The notes below the pieces were generated by a model. The model made no database searches. It worked only from the letters and a program-made list of their open reading frames with translations, and was not told where the DNA came from. The position numbers and the translations under genes are program-made. Shown piece after piece: positions 1-9,900 of a stretch of DNA of 64,000 bases (its first letter is position 1; each line of letters opens with the position of its first letter). Origin of the DNA: Paractinoplanes brasiliensis (GTDB taxonomy: Bacteria; Actinomycetota; Actinomycetes; Mycobacteriales; Micromonosporaceae); assembly GCF_004362215.1 (NCBI RefSeq), contig NZ_SNWR01000002.1:2356001-2420000 (forward strand), in the 5' to 3' direction.

Positions 1-623
1 GCCACCGTGCCGACCACCTGCGACATCTGGCGGGCCATCGGCTTCTCGAACTGGGTGCCGCTGATCGGCACCATCTTGCCGCTGCCGTCGCCCACGCCGT
101 TGGCCGCGGCGATGCTCGCCCACGACGAGTCCAGGTGGTTCATCGCCTGCTGCGCCCACGACAGGTAGTTGGCGCTGGTGTAGAGCTGGTTCGGGATCGA
201 GTTGATGTTGTTGGTGCCGGCCGCGCCCGCGATGCGCTCGGACTGGTTGCCGAGCCAGTCCGCGAAGTGCTGCATCTTGGCCAGGAAGGCGTCGGCGGCC
301 GGGCCCTGCCAGGCGCGGTCCGGCCCGGCGATGGCGTCGGACTGGCGGCGCACGAAGTCCTCGAGATAGGTCAGGGTCTCCTGCGTGCGCTGGAAAGCCA
401 CCGCCGCGTCCATGACGGACTGCGCGCTGACCAGCTCGGCCGCCGCGGCCTGGCCCTCCTCGGTGGCCAGCGCGGCGCCGCCGTTCACCGAGGCCAGCAA
501 TTTACGCCAGCCGCGCTCCTCCTCGGCCCACGCCTCGTAGTCGAGAAGGTTGCTGGTGTCGACGGTCTGAGGACGGAAGGTCGCGTCTTTCTCGGCCGAG
601 TTCTGCCACTTGTCGTCTGCCAT
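1..623 (-). CDS. WXG100-like ESX secretion substrate, partial (3' end outside window)
   Basis: The gene starts at an ATG (621-623, minus strand), reads without a stop to base 1 and continues outside the window, so only about 207 residues are visible. The product is mostly helical and Ala/Gln-rich. It has a WQG tripeptide near residue 104, where WXG100-type hairpins carry their turn, followed by the segment PAADAFLAKMQHFADWL that is typical of actinomycete ESX substrates and effector N-termini. It is the last visible member of a minus-strand series with two small WXG100 genes and the 696-1484 gene, so it is probably secreted through a type VII system. No enzymatic domain is visible in this part; one could lie beyond the edge. 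Confidence 0.75.
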   Translation of the reverse strand, partial: MADDKWQNSAEKDATFRPQTVDTSNLLDYEAWAEEERGWRKLLASVNGGAALATEEGQAAAAELVSAQSVMDAAVAFQRTQETLTYLEDFVRRQSDAIAGPDRAWQGPAADAFLAKMQHFADWLGNQSERIAGAAGTNNINSIPNQLYTSANYLSWAQQAMNHLDSSWASIAAANGVGDGSGKMVPISGTQFEKPMARQMSQVVGTV

Positions 624-695
624 GTTTCCGCTCTCGTGACCGCGCTGGAGTTGCTCAAGACGGCGCCGGGTGGGCCGCGCCGAAAGAGGAGGCCG

Positions 696-1484
696 CTACT
701 GATTGCCGCCGGTGGTGGTGCCGCTGCCCTGCCCGTAGTCGGCAAGGCCGTCGATCTTGCCCCAGGCGTTGCCCATGTTGTCGGTGAGCTGCTTGGTGGT
801 CATCTTGTTGAAGTCCTCGGCGTTGTCGTAGCTGTCGGCGATCTTGAGGAGTCCCTCCTTGACCGCGAGCAGCGCCTCGTGCGACGCGAGCAGCAGGCCC
901 ATGGCGTCGCCGCGCAGACCGGCGTCGTTGGCGCTGACGCCCTCGATCTTCTGCCGCAGGATCTCGGCCTTGGCGAAGCCGCCCGGCCGCATCTGGATCT
1001 GACCGAGCTGCGTGCGGGCCTGCAGGATCAGGTTGGTGCCGTTGTCGTCGAGCCCGACGATCGCGCCGATCTGGTTGGCGACGTGGCGCAGCGCCTCGGT
1101 GCTGACGGCGAGTTCATGGTTGGGGTTGTTGCCGCCGGAGTACTCCGTGTCGTCCGGATGGTCGAACGTGTTGTCCGGCATGTCGAACGGCGGATTGTTC
1201 TCGTCGTACGGGTCGACAGTCACCATGTCCTCGTCGGTGACCTTCTCGTTGTGCTTGGCGACGATCGCTTTCCACTTGTCGTACTCGATGACGTCCTCGC
1301 GGTACCACTCGATCAGCGCCTTCTCGTCGTCGTCCCAGTCGATGCGCTGGTCGTAGTCCTTGCGCCACCGTTCGAGGACCGAGCGGGCCCAGCCGGTCTC
1401 GAAGCCGTGTTCCTTGTCGTACTCGGGCAGGATGCCGACCGCGTCGACCGCCTCCGCGTTGGCATAGCTGAAGTCGATACCCAT
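696..1484 (-). CDS. ESX-associated helical protein of unknown function (EspC/WXG-like C-terminal half)
   Basis: This 262-residue protein has a highly acidic N-terminal half, rich in Asp, Glu, Trp and Tyr (residues 1-115), that I do not recognise. Its C-terminal half (about 125-250) resembles ESX-associated EspC-like or WXG-like helical hairpins, including a HVANQIGAIVGL-type helix and a long amphipathic segment ending in a Gly/Thr tail. An AAGGGAG-type ribosome site lies just upstream of the ATG at 1484. It sits between the WXG100 pair (1557-2212) and the 1-623 gene on the same strand and is likely co-transcribed with them. Its role, as a secreted partner or chaperone of the ESX substrates, is inferred from position only. 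Confidence 0.7.
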   Translation of the reverse strand: MGIDFSYANAEAVDAVGILPEYDKEHGFETGWARSVLERWRKDYDQRIDWDDDEKALIEWYREDVIEYDKWKAIVAKHNEKVTDEDMVTVDPYDENNPPFDMPDNTFDHPDDTEYSGGNNPNHELAVSTEALRHVANQIGAIVGLDDNGTNLILQARTQLGQIQMRPGGFAKAEILRQKIEGVSANDAGLRGDAMGLLLASHEALLAVKEGLLKIADSYDNAEDFNKMTTKQLTDNMGNAWGKIDGLADYGQGSGTTTGGNQ

Positions 1485-1556
1485 CGGGCCGATCTCCCTT
1501 CGAAGGTGGAGGAAGGCCGGCCGCCGGAAGCGTCGGCGGCCGGCGTACGCCAGTGA

Positions 1557-1859
1557 TCAGCCGCCGCGGACGTCGTTCCAGATCTGCGCGTGGCGCTGCT
1601 CGGTCGTGCCGTAGTTGTCGGAGATCTGCAGCAGCGTGACCCGGGCCTGGTCCAGGTAGACGGTCATCTGGTCGGCCGACTGGTTCCAGGCCGCCTTCGA
1701 GACGTAGTACTGCTGCTGGGCCGCGCCGGTCCACTCGGCCAGGCTGGCCTCGACCGTCGACTCCATCTGCCCCAGCGCCGACTTGATGCGCTGGTTGATC
1801 GCGTTCATGTCGTACAGCACGGCGTCGGCCTGCTGGAAGTTGAACGTGTAATTAGACAT
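1557..1859 (-). CDS. WXG100 family protein (EsxA/EsxB-like)
   Basis: A 100-residue protein, the usual WXG100 length, with a central WTG turn at residues 43-45 between two predicted helices. It ends without a signal peptide, as ESX substrates do. The ATG at 1859 is preceded by a strong AAGGAGGA ribosome site. WXG100 proteins form helical-hairpin dimers that are exported by type VII secretion and often carry the secretion signal for larger partners. The upstream gene (1892-2212) is also WXG100 type, 32 bases away, so the two probably form a heterodimeric pair. I cannot say which one is the A and which the B partner. Confidence 0.88.
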   Translation of the reverse strand: MSNYTFNFQQADAVLYDMNAINQRIKSALGQMESTVEASLAEWTGAAQQQYYVSKAAWNQSADQMTVYLDQARVTLLQISDNYGTTEQRHAQIWNDVRGG

Positions 1860-1891
1860 CGGGGGTCCTCCTTCGTACGGGGTGATTCGCC

Positions 1892-2212
1892 TCAGACGCC
1901 GGGCAGCGCGGCGCCGAAGGAGGCGGCCGTGTTCGACGCGTCGTCCTCGGCCTGGACGTAGCCCTTGGTGGTCACGCCCATCACGTCGAGCATGTTGATG
2001 AGCTCGTTGATGACCCGCTGGAAGGCGCCCTCCCAGCTGTCCATGGCCTGGTTGAAGCCGAGCGAGGCCTGCCCGGTCCAGGACGTCTGCAGCGTGGCCA
2101 TCTGGCTGTTCACGGCCTGCAGCGAGCTGGTGAACTCGGTGGCCTTGTCGGAGAACTCCTGGGCAGCACGCTGCATGCCCTCTTCGGTCGTCTGCACTTG
2201 TGGCATCGTCAC
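1892..2212 (-). CDS. WXG100 family protein, first gene of the minus-strand ESX operon
   Basis: A 106-residue helical protein with a WTG turn near residues 45-47 and the conserved surroundings LQTSWTGQASLGFNQAM, which mark a WXG100 protein. I chose the GTG at 2212 over an in-frame ATG six bases downstream because an AGGAG ribosome site lies eight bases before the GTG. It is the first gene of the minus-strand series, followed after 32 bases by a second WXG100 gene. The pair probably acts as a secreted heterodimer. The divergent plus-strand cluster starts 262 bases away, so both arms may share a regulatory region. Confidence 0.88.
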   Translation of the reverse strand: MTMPQVQTTEEGMQRAAQEFSDKATEFTSSLQAVNSQMATLQTSWTGQASLGFNQAMDSWEGAFQRVINELINMLDVMGVTTKGYVQAEDDASNTAASFGAALPGV

Positions 2213-2474
2213 GGCAGAAACTCCTCACGTCGGGGTGCGGCGGGGATCCACCACCGCGGGCAGAGAAGTTTTCGTCGATACGCCCCGGTCCCGGCAAGGA
2301 CGACGGGTCCCCGTATGTCCGAAAGACGGGCAAGAGTGCACTCGATCGCCCGATTACGCGCCGGGGCGGGGACGGCCGGGGAAACGCGCCTGCACGAATG
2401 TCCCCGGAAACCGTGACGGGACTTCCGCGCACGCCACGCCCGATCTTCACTGAACGCCGACGTGGAGGTGGGTC
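2213..2474. promoter_or_regulatory. Divergent intergenic region between the two ESX-type arms
   Basis: This 262-base non-coding stretch separates the minus-strand WXG100 operon from the plus-strand YbaB/WXG/giant-protein cluster and must hold promoters for both. A GTGGAGGTGGGTC sequence just before the ATG at 2475 serves as the ribosome site for the YbaB gene. I found no convincing -35/-10 pair, palindrome or riboswitch. Confidence 0.4.
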
Positions 2475-2891
2475 ATGGACTTCAACGAACGCATCGAGAG
2501 CCTGTTCGAGGAGTATCAGCGGCAACGCAACAGCCTCACCGAGATGCAGCAGAAGATGCGGGCCCTCACGGCCACCGCCACCTCGCCGCGTCGTGAGGTC
2601 ACCGTCACCGTCGGGCAGAACGGTGTGCTCACCGACATCAAGTTCCCGACGTCGGCCCACAAGAGGCTCACGCCCGCCGACCTCGCCGAGGTCATCCTCA
2701 CCGCGTACGCCGAAGCCAAGGAGGACGTGACAGCGCAGGCCGCCGCCGTGCTGGCCCCGATGCTGCCCGACGGGACGGACGCGCGGGCGCTGGTCGACGG
2801 CACCGCGGGCACGGACGCGTACCTGCCGGCCCATCCGAGGATGGCCACGAGCGTACGGGAAATGCTGGGTCTGGGACGGCAGCCGCGATGA
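2475..2891 (+). CDS. YbaB/EbfC-family nucleoid-associated protein
   Basis: This 138-residue protein has an N-terminal coiled-coil helix (residues 1-35, with FEEYQRQRNSLTEMQQKM). It is followed by the short beta-hairpin EVTVTVGQNGVLTDIKF and a helix LTPADLAEVILTAYAEA, the layout of YbaB/EbfC DNA-binding proteins. Members that sit next to WXG100 or giant effector genes are common in actinomycetes. A regulatory or chaperone-like role is assumed from that association. Its stop codon overlaps the start of the next gene as ATGA (2888-2891), so the two are translationally coupled. A GGAGGTGGG ribosome site precedes the ATG. Confidence 0.85.
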   Translation: MDFNERIESLFEEYQRQRNSLTEMQQKMRALTATATSPRREVTVTVGQNGVLTDIKFPTSAHKRLTPADLAEVILTAYAEAKEDVTAQAAAVLAPMLPDGTDARALVDGTAGTDAYLPAHPRMATSVREMLGLGRQPR

Positions 2892-3961
2892 CGCAACCTC
2901 GCGGGCGGCTCTACGTCAACCCGGACGGCGTGGTGTCGGTCGGTGACGCCTACGGCGAGCACGTGCAGATCTACGACACGTACCTGGCGAACCTGGTGTC
3001 GTTGCGGGAACGCTACGCCAACGCGTGGGGCGACGACGACATGGGGCAGCAGTTCTCGACGAAGTTCCTGGACGGGCTGGACAACCTCGAGAAGCTGATC
3101 GGCGGGGTGCGCGGCACGCTCGCGTACACGTCGGAGGGGTTGCGCTCGTTCGGGAAGGCGTACGCGGAAGCCGACGAGAGCGCGATGGAGGTGGGCCGGC
3201 GCATGCAGGGCGACTTCGAGGAGTCGTTCACGCCGCGCGCCCGTTCCTTGGCTCCCGTCGAGGCGACTGCTGAGACGCCGGTCGCACAGCCCCAGCACTT
3301 GCTCGCGAGACCGCTGGACCGTGTCGAGGCGCCTCTTGCACGGACTCAGCATGCGCTTGCCAGGCCGCTGGATCGGGTCGAGGCGCCTCTTGCACGGACT
3401 CAGCATGCGCTTGCCAGGCCGCTGGATCGGGTCGAGGCGGGTGCCGAGACGCCTGTTCTGCGATCTCAACGTGCGCTCGCCCGGCCCGCGGATCGTGTTG
3501 AGGCAGGTGCCGAGACGCCGAACGCGCGTCCCCAGCACGCGCTTGCCAGGCCCCTGGATCCCGCCGAGGAGGGTGCCGAGATGCCGCGCCTCTTCAGCCG
3601 GAGCGTGAATCCCGGCGTCATGCCGATGCAACACGCGATCTCGAGCATGATGATGAAACCCGATTTCTCGTACGCCCGGATCGGCGGTGAACCGCTGCCC
3701 GAGGGGTACCAGCTGCTGGCGTTCAACCCGTTCCCCGACGGCACGGTCCGCCTCGACGCCAACCTGTACGAGTCGATCACGCCGCTCGCCGGCACGCCGG
3801 TGACCACCGCGGACGGCAAGCCGATCGACGCCGAGGGCCGGCAGCTGTTCGTGGTCAAGGACAACCCGGCCGCCGACCCGGCAGCGCCCGGCTACCAGCA
3901 GATGGTGCTGACCTACACGCCCGACGGAACGCCCACCCCCCTGCTGCCGGGCGATGCCTGA
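2888..3961 (+). CDS. WXG-like ESX protein with central tandem repeats
   Basis: This 357-residue protein has three parts. Residues 1-115 form a helical WXG-like hairpin with AWGDDDMGQQFSTKF at the turn. Residues about 120-235 are a repeat tract built on an 18-residue unit containing LARPLDRVEAPLARTQHA. Residues about 240-357 form a folded C-terminal domain rich in beta strands (GEPLPEGYQLLAFNPFPDGT). It begins inside the stop of the YbaB gene, and its own stop overlaps the start of the giant-protein gene by eight bases (3954-3961). This is tight coupling that suggests a complex or chaperone relationship with the giant effector. The C-terminal domain is unknown to me. Confidence 0.75.
   Translation: MTQPRGRLYVNPDGVVSVGDAYGEHVQIYDTYLANLVSLRERYANAWGDDDMGQQFSTKFLDGLDNLEKLIGGVRGTLAYTSEGLRSFGKAYAEADESAMEVGRRMQGDFEESFTPRARSLAPVEATAETPVAQPQHLLARPLDRVEAPLARTQHALARPLDRVEAPLARTQHALARPLDRVEAGAETPVLRSQRALARPADRVEAGAETPNARPQHALARPLDPAEEGAEMPRLFSRSVNPGVMPMQHAISSMMMKPDFSYARIGGEPLPEGYQLLAFNPFPDGTVRLDANLYESITPLAGTPVTTADGKPIDAEGRQLFVVKDNPAADPAAPGYQQMVLTYTPDGTPTPLLPGDA
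3266..3585 (+). repeat. 54-base tandem repeats inside the WXG-like gene
   Basis: Two near-perfect 54-base units (3323-3376 and 3377-3430) are followed by degenerate copies to about 3585. Each encodes an 18-residue Ala/Arg/Leu-rich block. Because 54 is a multiple of three, copy-number change would keep the frame. Confidence 0.85.
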
Positions 3962-6900
3962 CTTCCACATCCCCAACGACCCCGAGTGGCAGTGGGCTTA
4001 CGACCTCATCCTGTACGGGGTCGGTGAGGAATTCCCGGAAGCCGACCCGACCGCCCTGCGCGGCATGGGCGAGGAGCTGTACGGATTCACGAGCCAGCTG
4101 CTCAACGGGGTCGGCGCCACCGCGAACCTGGGCAACGCGCTCGGCGGCAGCCTGAACGGTCCCGCGGCCACGGCGTTCGCGCAGTTCCAAGGCGACATCA
4201 CCAAGAACGTGCCCACCGGCGGCCAGATCTCGTCGGCGCTCGGCGACGCCGCCTACCAGTTCGCCCTGGACTCCGAGTCCACCCAGTACAACATCGTGAT
4301 CGCGGCGTTCACCCAGGTCGTCGAGATCGCGATCGCCATGTCGACCGGTTTCGGCGCGGCCGCCGTCCCCGCCCTGATCAAAATCGGCCAGGAGATCGTC
4401 GGTGCGCTGATCAGCTTCCTGCGCGCCCGCCTGCAGAACCAGCTGCTGCGCCTGGCGTGGGAGGGCATCCAGGAAGGCCTGGAGGAGCTGTGGCAGAGCG
4501 CCGCGGCCCAGCTCACCCAGATCGCCGAGGGCAACCGCAAGACGATCGACTACAAGGACCTGCTGATGGCCTTCCTCGGCGGTGTCTTCATCGGCGCCGG
4601 AGTCAGCGGCATGCACATGATCGCCGGCAAGTTCTACCCGAAAATCAACAAGAACGTCTACTCCCGCGAAACCCTGTCCGGCCTGGCCGAAACCCTTTTC
4701 GAAGGCCTTTTCAGCATGATGATCGGCGGGGGTGGCTTCAACCCGTTCGCCACGTTCTCGTCGTCGGTGCTGGGCGGCATGGCCCACCACTACGCCCAGC
4801 AGTTCGGAAACCAGTTCGGCCCCACCCCCGACCCGAACAGCCTGCGCCCACCACCGACGCTCAACACGGTCACCGGCGGCCCGGACAACCCGAACCCACC
4901 GGCCGTCGAGGGCCCCAACGTGCCTGTCGGCGGTGGCCCATCCACCGCGGGCCCTGCCACCGCGGGCCCGGTTGCCGGGGGCCCTTCCACCGCAGGACCG
5001 GCCAGCGCGGGACCCACCGGGACAGGCCCCACCGGCACAGGACCGACAAGCACAGGACCGGCCAGCATGGGACCCACCGGCACAGGACCCACCGGCGCAG
5101 GACCCACTAGCGGCGGACCAACCGGCACAGGACCCACCGGCACAGAACCCACTAGCGGCGGACCAACCGGCACAGGACCGACCAGCACAGGACCCACCGC
5201 CGCAGGACCCACTAGCGGCGGACCAACCGCCGGAGAACCGACCGGCGGCGGACCAACCAGTACAGGACCTGCCGGCGCGGGACCCACGGGTACCGAATCG
5301 ATGACGCCGGGGTCAACCGGGCCGGGGCAAGGTGACACGGGGAACCTGACGCCGGGCGGAACGCAAGCGCCAGCCCCGATCGAGAGCGGCACGCCGAGCC
5401 CGAACGGCACGCCCGCGCCCAGTCCCGTCGGCGCGAACATGCCCGCGTCAACGGGCGGGAGCGCATCTGCTCCGAGCAGCGCTGAGGTAACCAACCCGAG
5501 CGGCTCCACCACATCCAGCCCCAACGGCTCCGCCGCGCCCACCCCGGACAGTGCAGCCACGCCCAGCCCCAACGGCATCACCGCACCCAACCCGAACAGC
5601 GCCACCACGCCCAACCCCAACGGCATCACCGCACCCAACCCGAACAGCGCCACCACGCCCAACCCCAACGGCATCACCGCACCCAACCCGAACAGCGCCA
5701 CCACGCCCAACCCCAACGGCATCACCGCGCCTGGTCCAACCGGGGCCAACCCTGCCCACGTAGGAACGGGTACATCCGCCGCGATCGGATCCGGCGCACC
5801 CGCCACGGTTGGGACCGGCACCCCTGCCCAGAACACACCGGGCGAGACCAGCGGCGCTTCACCCGTGCAAGGTGGCCCGACGCCCGCCTCAGGCACACCC
5901 TCACCTGCGGAGACGAGCACCGGAAACGGCCCAGCCAGCCACCCGATCAATCCCGGAACGCCCGTAACCACCAGCCCGGCTATCGGCGCGAATCCACCGT
6001 CACCGGCCACCAACGCCCCCGCCCCCACGTCCGGCGCAGGCAGCCCACCGGCAGCATCCACATCCCCAGCGAATGGATCCACACCCTCCGCGAACGCATC
6101 GTCGCCTGCCGTTGCCTCGCCCCCGGCCGCCGTACCACCCCCAGCCGTAGTGTCGCCGCCGGTCGCTGCTCCCGCTCCGTGGACGGGCCCGGCCGGACAG
6201 CCTACGAGCAGTTCCCCAGTATCGGCGGCACCTCCGAGTCTGAGCGGCGGCCTACCCGGGTTCGACTCGCCCGCACCCGTCACCACCGGCCAGAACGGTC
6301 AGCCGGTAGCCACAACTCCCAGCTCTCCCACAGTCGACTCGACCGTGAACAAACCGTCATCCACAACCGGACCGCTGTCCACAGCTGAACCGGTATCCAC
6401 AGCCGAGCCGCTGTCCACAACTGGTCCGCAATCCACAACCGGCCCCACAAGCGGCCCGCAATCCACAACCGGCCCGCAATCCACAACCGGGCCTGCGTCC
6501 GTCAGCGGTCCGCTGTCCACAGGCGGACCTGTATCCACAACGGGACCCGCATCCACGGGTAGGCCGATATCCACCGCGTCAACTACGCCGACGTCCACGA
6601 ACTCGCAGGTAACAGCCACTAGCACGACAGCGCCGGCCTCTACCGAGACCGGCCGTAAGGGGAGCCTCGAACCAGGGGCCACCCCGCCGACAGTCGCGTC
6701 CGGGGTGGACGTGCCGGTCGTGGAAGGCCCCGCTGTTGCGCCTGGGCTGTCCACTGAAGCGCCGATCGACACGGCCCTCGTTGCTCAAGTGCCGACGGGC
6801 AATGAGCCCACGACGGAGAACGAGCCCACGAACGCCGTTGGGGACAGCAACACCCAACATCGAGACTCCACGAACGTCGCCGCAGAGATCCAGACCCAAC

Positions 6901-9900
6901 GAAACGACCCTACGAACGTCACCGCAGACACCCACACCCAACAAAACGACCCTACGAACGTCACCGCAGACACCCACACCCAACAAAACGACCCCACGAA
7001 CGTCACCGCAGACACCCACACCCAACAAAACGACCCCACGAACGTCACCGCAGACACGCACGCCGAACAGAACGACCCGGCGAACGTCGCTGGAGAGAGC
7101 CGCACACAGCAGATCGAGCATTCGGATGTTGCTGGGGAGAGCGACTTCGAGTGGGATGACGACGCGGACTCGGATATCGCGTCCGAGGTTGACTCGATCT
7201 TCGACACGGACAGCGTCTCGGATGCCGACTCGGTGTGGGATCAGGAGCTGGAGTTCCTGAACGAGCCGCCCGTGCACGACACGGCGTCCCCGCACGAACA
7301 GGTGCCCGGCGGCATAGCGCTGCTCGATCAGCGGGACAGTGCCGCGCGGGAGGCGGCGGGCAAGGTCCCTCAGCGGGACGATCAGTTCCTCGTCTTTGCG
7401 CACGGCACGCCGGACGGCGTTGTTGTGGACGGCAAGCTGGTCACCGCGCCGCAGCTGGCGTCGATTGTGCACAACGAACCCGGTTCACGGGGCAAACGGA
7501 TCGTGCTGGTCTCGTGTGACACCGGCCGGGACCCGGGCGGTTTCCAGGCCGACCTGGCCTTCGAGATCGACAAGCTGCGCAGCGCCGACCCCGGCTACAA
7601 CGGCGACACGTCGGTCACCGCGCCCAGCGACACCGCGTTCGTCACCCAGTCGGGCAAGGTGATCACGGCTGCTGTGACGGTGGGCAACCAGCACGTGGTT
7701 CCGGGGCAGTGGAACACCGTGTCCACCAAGGGGGTGACGGCAGAACCGGAGTCGGAGACGACCGACGACCTCGTACAGGCGGTGGCATTCCCCTCCCAGG
7801 TGCCGCCGTTCGCGGGCGCGGGCCGGGTAACGACCGATTACGCCGTACGGGCTGGGAAGGGCCCACCGTTCACGCGGACCATTCCCGAACCGGAGATCGT
7901 GGACCGCGGCCCGCAGGTCGTGCCCCGGTACGTCGTGCGGCGTCCCACGATCGTCGATCCGCACCCGCCGATCCGGGTGTCGCCGGACGGGACGCTCGCC
8001 ATCAACGCCACGCCGGACGGGCGCAAGAACGAGTTCTACACGACCGCGGACCGGCTCGACGGCCTCAACCAGCAGCTGCGGGCGGCCAACAGCGCGGTCA
8101 CGCTCACCGCGACGCCGGAGAACACGATCACCGTGGACGGCCGGACGCTGGTCATGGTGCAGCCGCGCTTCGACAAGGCCATGCCGTCGGTGTGCCGGGA
8201 CTTCGCCGCGAACGTACTCGGCGGCGACCCCAGCCACGTGGTGCTACGCCCCGAGGGTCAGAAGGCGCGCGCGGTTCCGGTGGTGGCCAACGACGGCATG
8301 GAGGTCACCGGGGTCTTCCACCTGGCCGAGGCGCTGGCCCGCGACGACGGCCCCCGTACGACCGGTCAGGCCCGCGACGTCATGGCCCGGGACAAGCGGA
8401 ACCACGGCCGCATGGCGGGGGCGCCGCGGCCGGGACGCGACTACGGGATGGCCGTCAACGGGAACCCGGCCATGGTGGAGGCGTCCCGGGCGATCGGCAT
8501 CAACCAGTTCGCCCGGGCCCGGGTCGGCGAGGGGTACCTGACCCAGTCCATCAGCGATCGCGGGGCCGGGAGGGACGCCGAGTTCGACGTCGACCATTCG
8601 CGCAGCGGCACGCCGGAGAACCGCACGGGCGCGTACGGGTATCACTTCGCCGGCGTGGTGGCCGAGAGCGCCGACGCCAGGGTGCACGTCACGCTGGAGA
8701 ACTCGCGGCCGAACTCGCGGGTCGAGGATCTGGCGACGGAGGCCCTGCGCCGCAACGTCCAGCAGTTCGCCGAGGACCCGAGCCGCGCCGACAACCGATA
8801 CCGGGCCGAGTTCGAGAGGCTGGCGCCGCTGCTGGACAACCCGGCGGAGTTCGCCCGCGCGGCCACGATCGCACGGTTGCAGCTGCTCAACGACTCGCCC
8901 GAGGTCATCAGCAACGAGAACCTGTGGCACTTCCGGGCGTGGGGCGACACACCCGAACAGTCGCACTTCGCGTCGCAGCAGCTGTCGCCGTCGTACGTCA
9001 ATCCGATGACGCTCGTGGTCGTCGGGGGCCATGCCACCCGTACGGCGTCGGTCGACTTCGCCGCCGGCGAGCTGAACGTCGACCCGGACACCCCGGCGAT
9101 GCGCTCGTTCGTGCAGACCGCTGCCAAGGTGGCGGCCTGGCGGCACGCGCAGGGCCTGGCCCCGCCCGCGATCAGCGTCGAGGCCGGCGCGAACGGCCGT
9201 GGCCTGGTCCGGCTGCTACCCGACTCGATGCCGAACTCGCACGCCACCGAAATGGCCGAGCAACGCGCCGACGCGGTCCGCGACGCGCTGCGCCACCAGC
9301 TCGACAAGAAGGGCGGCCCGGCCCGGAACATCCCCATCGCGACCGGCTCACGCGGCCGCCGTCCGGCCCCCGGCCCAGGTCCGAAGGACCAACGCCGACG
9401 CCGCGCCCTGGTCGACATCGATACGTCTCCACCCGGCACAAGAAGCACCGGCCCCAGCAGCCCGGCCGCCGTTGTCGAAGACCCGGACGCGGACACGACC
9501 GCAGCGCACGAGTTCCGTACCGGCAATACGGACAACCGTGCGATCAATACCGTCAACATTGATTCCCGGGACGTCAACACGAGCAACATTGACAGGCAGG
9601 GCGTCGACAGCAGCAACGTTGACGGGCGCCACGTCAACACCAGCAACATTGACGGGCGGAGCGTCGACAGCAGCAACGTTGAGAGCCGGGACGTCGACAA
9701 CAGCAACATTGACGCGCGCGACGTCAACACCAGCAACATTGACGGGCGGAGCGTCGACAGCAGCAACGTTGAGAGCCGGGACGTCGACAACAGCAACATT
9801 GACGCGCGCGACGTCAACACCAGCAACATTGACGGGCGGAGCGTCGACAGCAGCAACGTTGAGAGCCGGGAGGTCAACGCCAGCAACGTTGACGCGCGCG

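Noticed and set aside
135..1556. 473-residue plus-strand ORF
   Set aside because: Antisense to the 696-1484 and 1-623 ESX genes.
4790..6286. 498-residue minus-strand ORF with GPVPVGP repeats
   Set aside because: Complement of the Pro/Thr linker repeats; no start context or independent domain.
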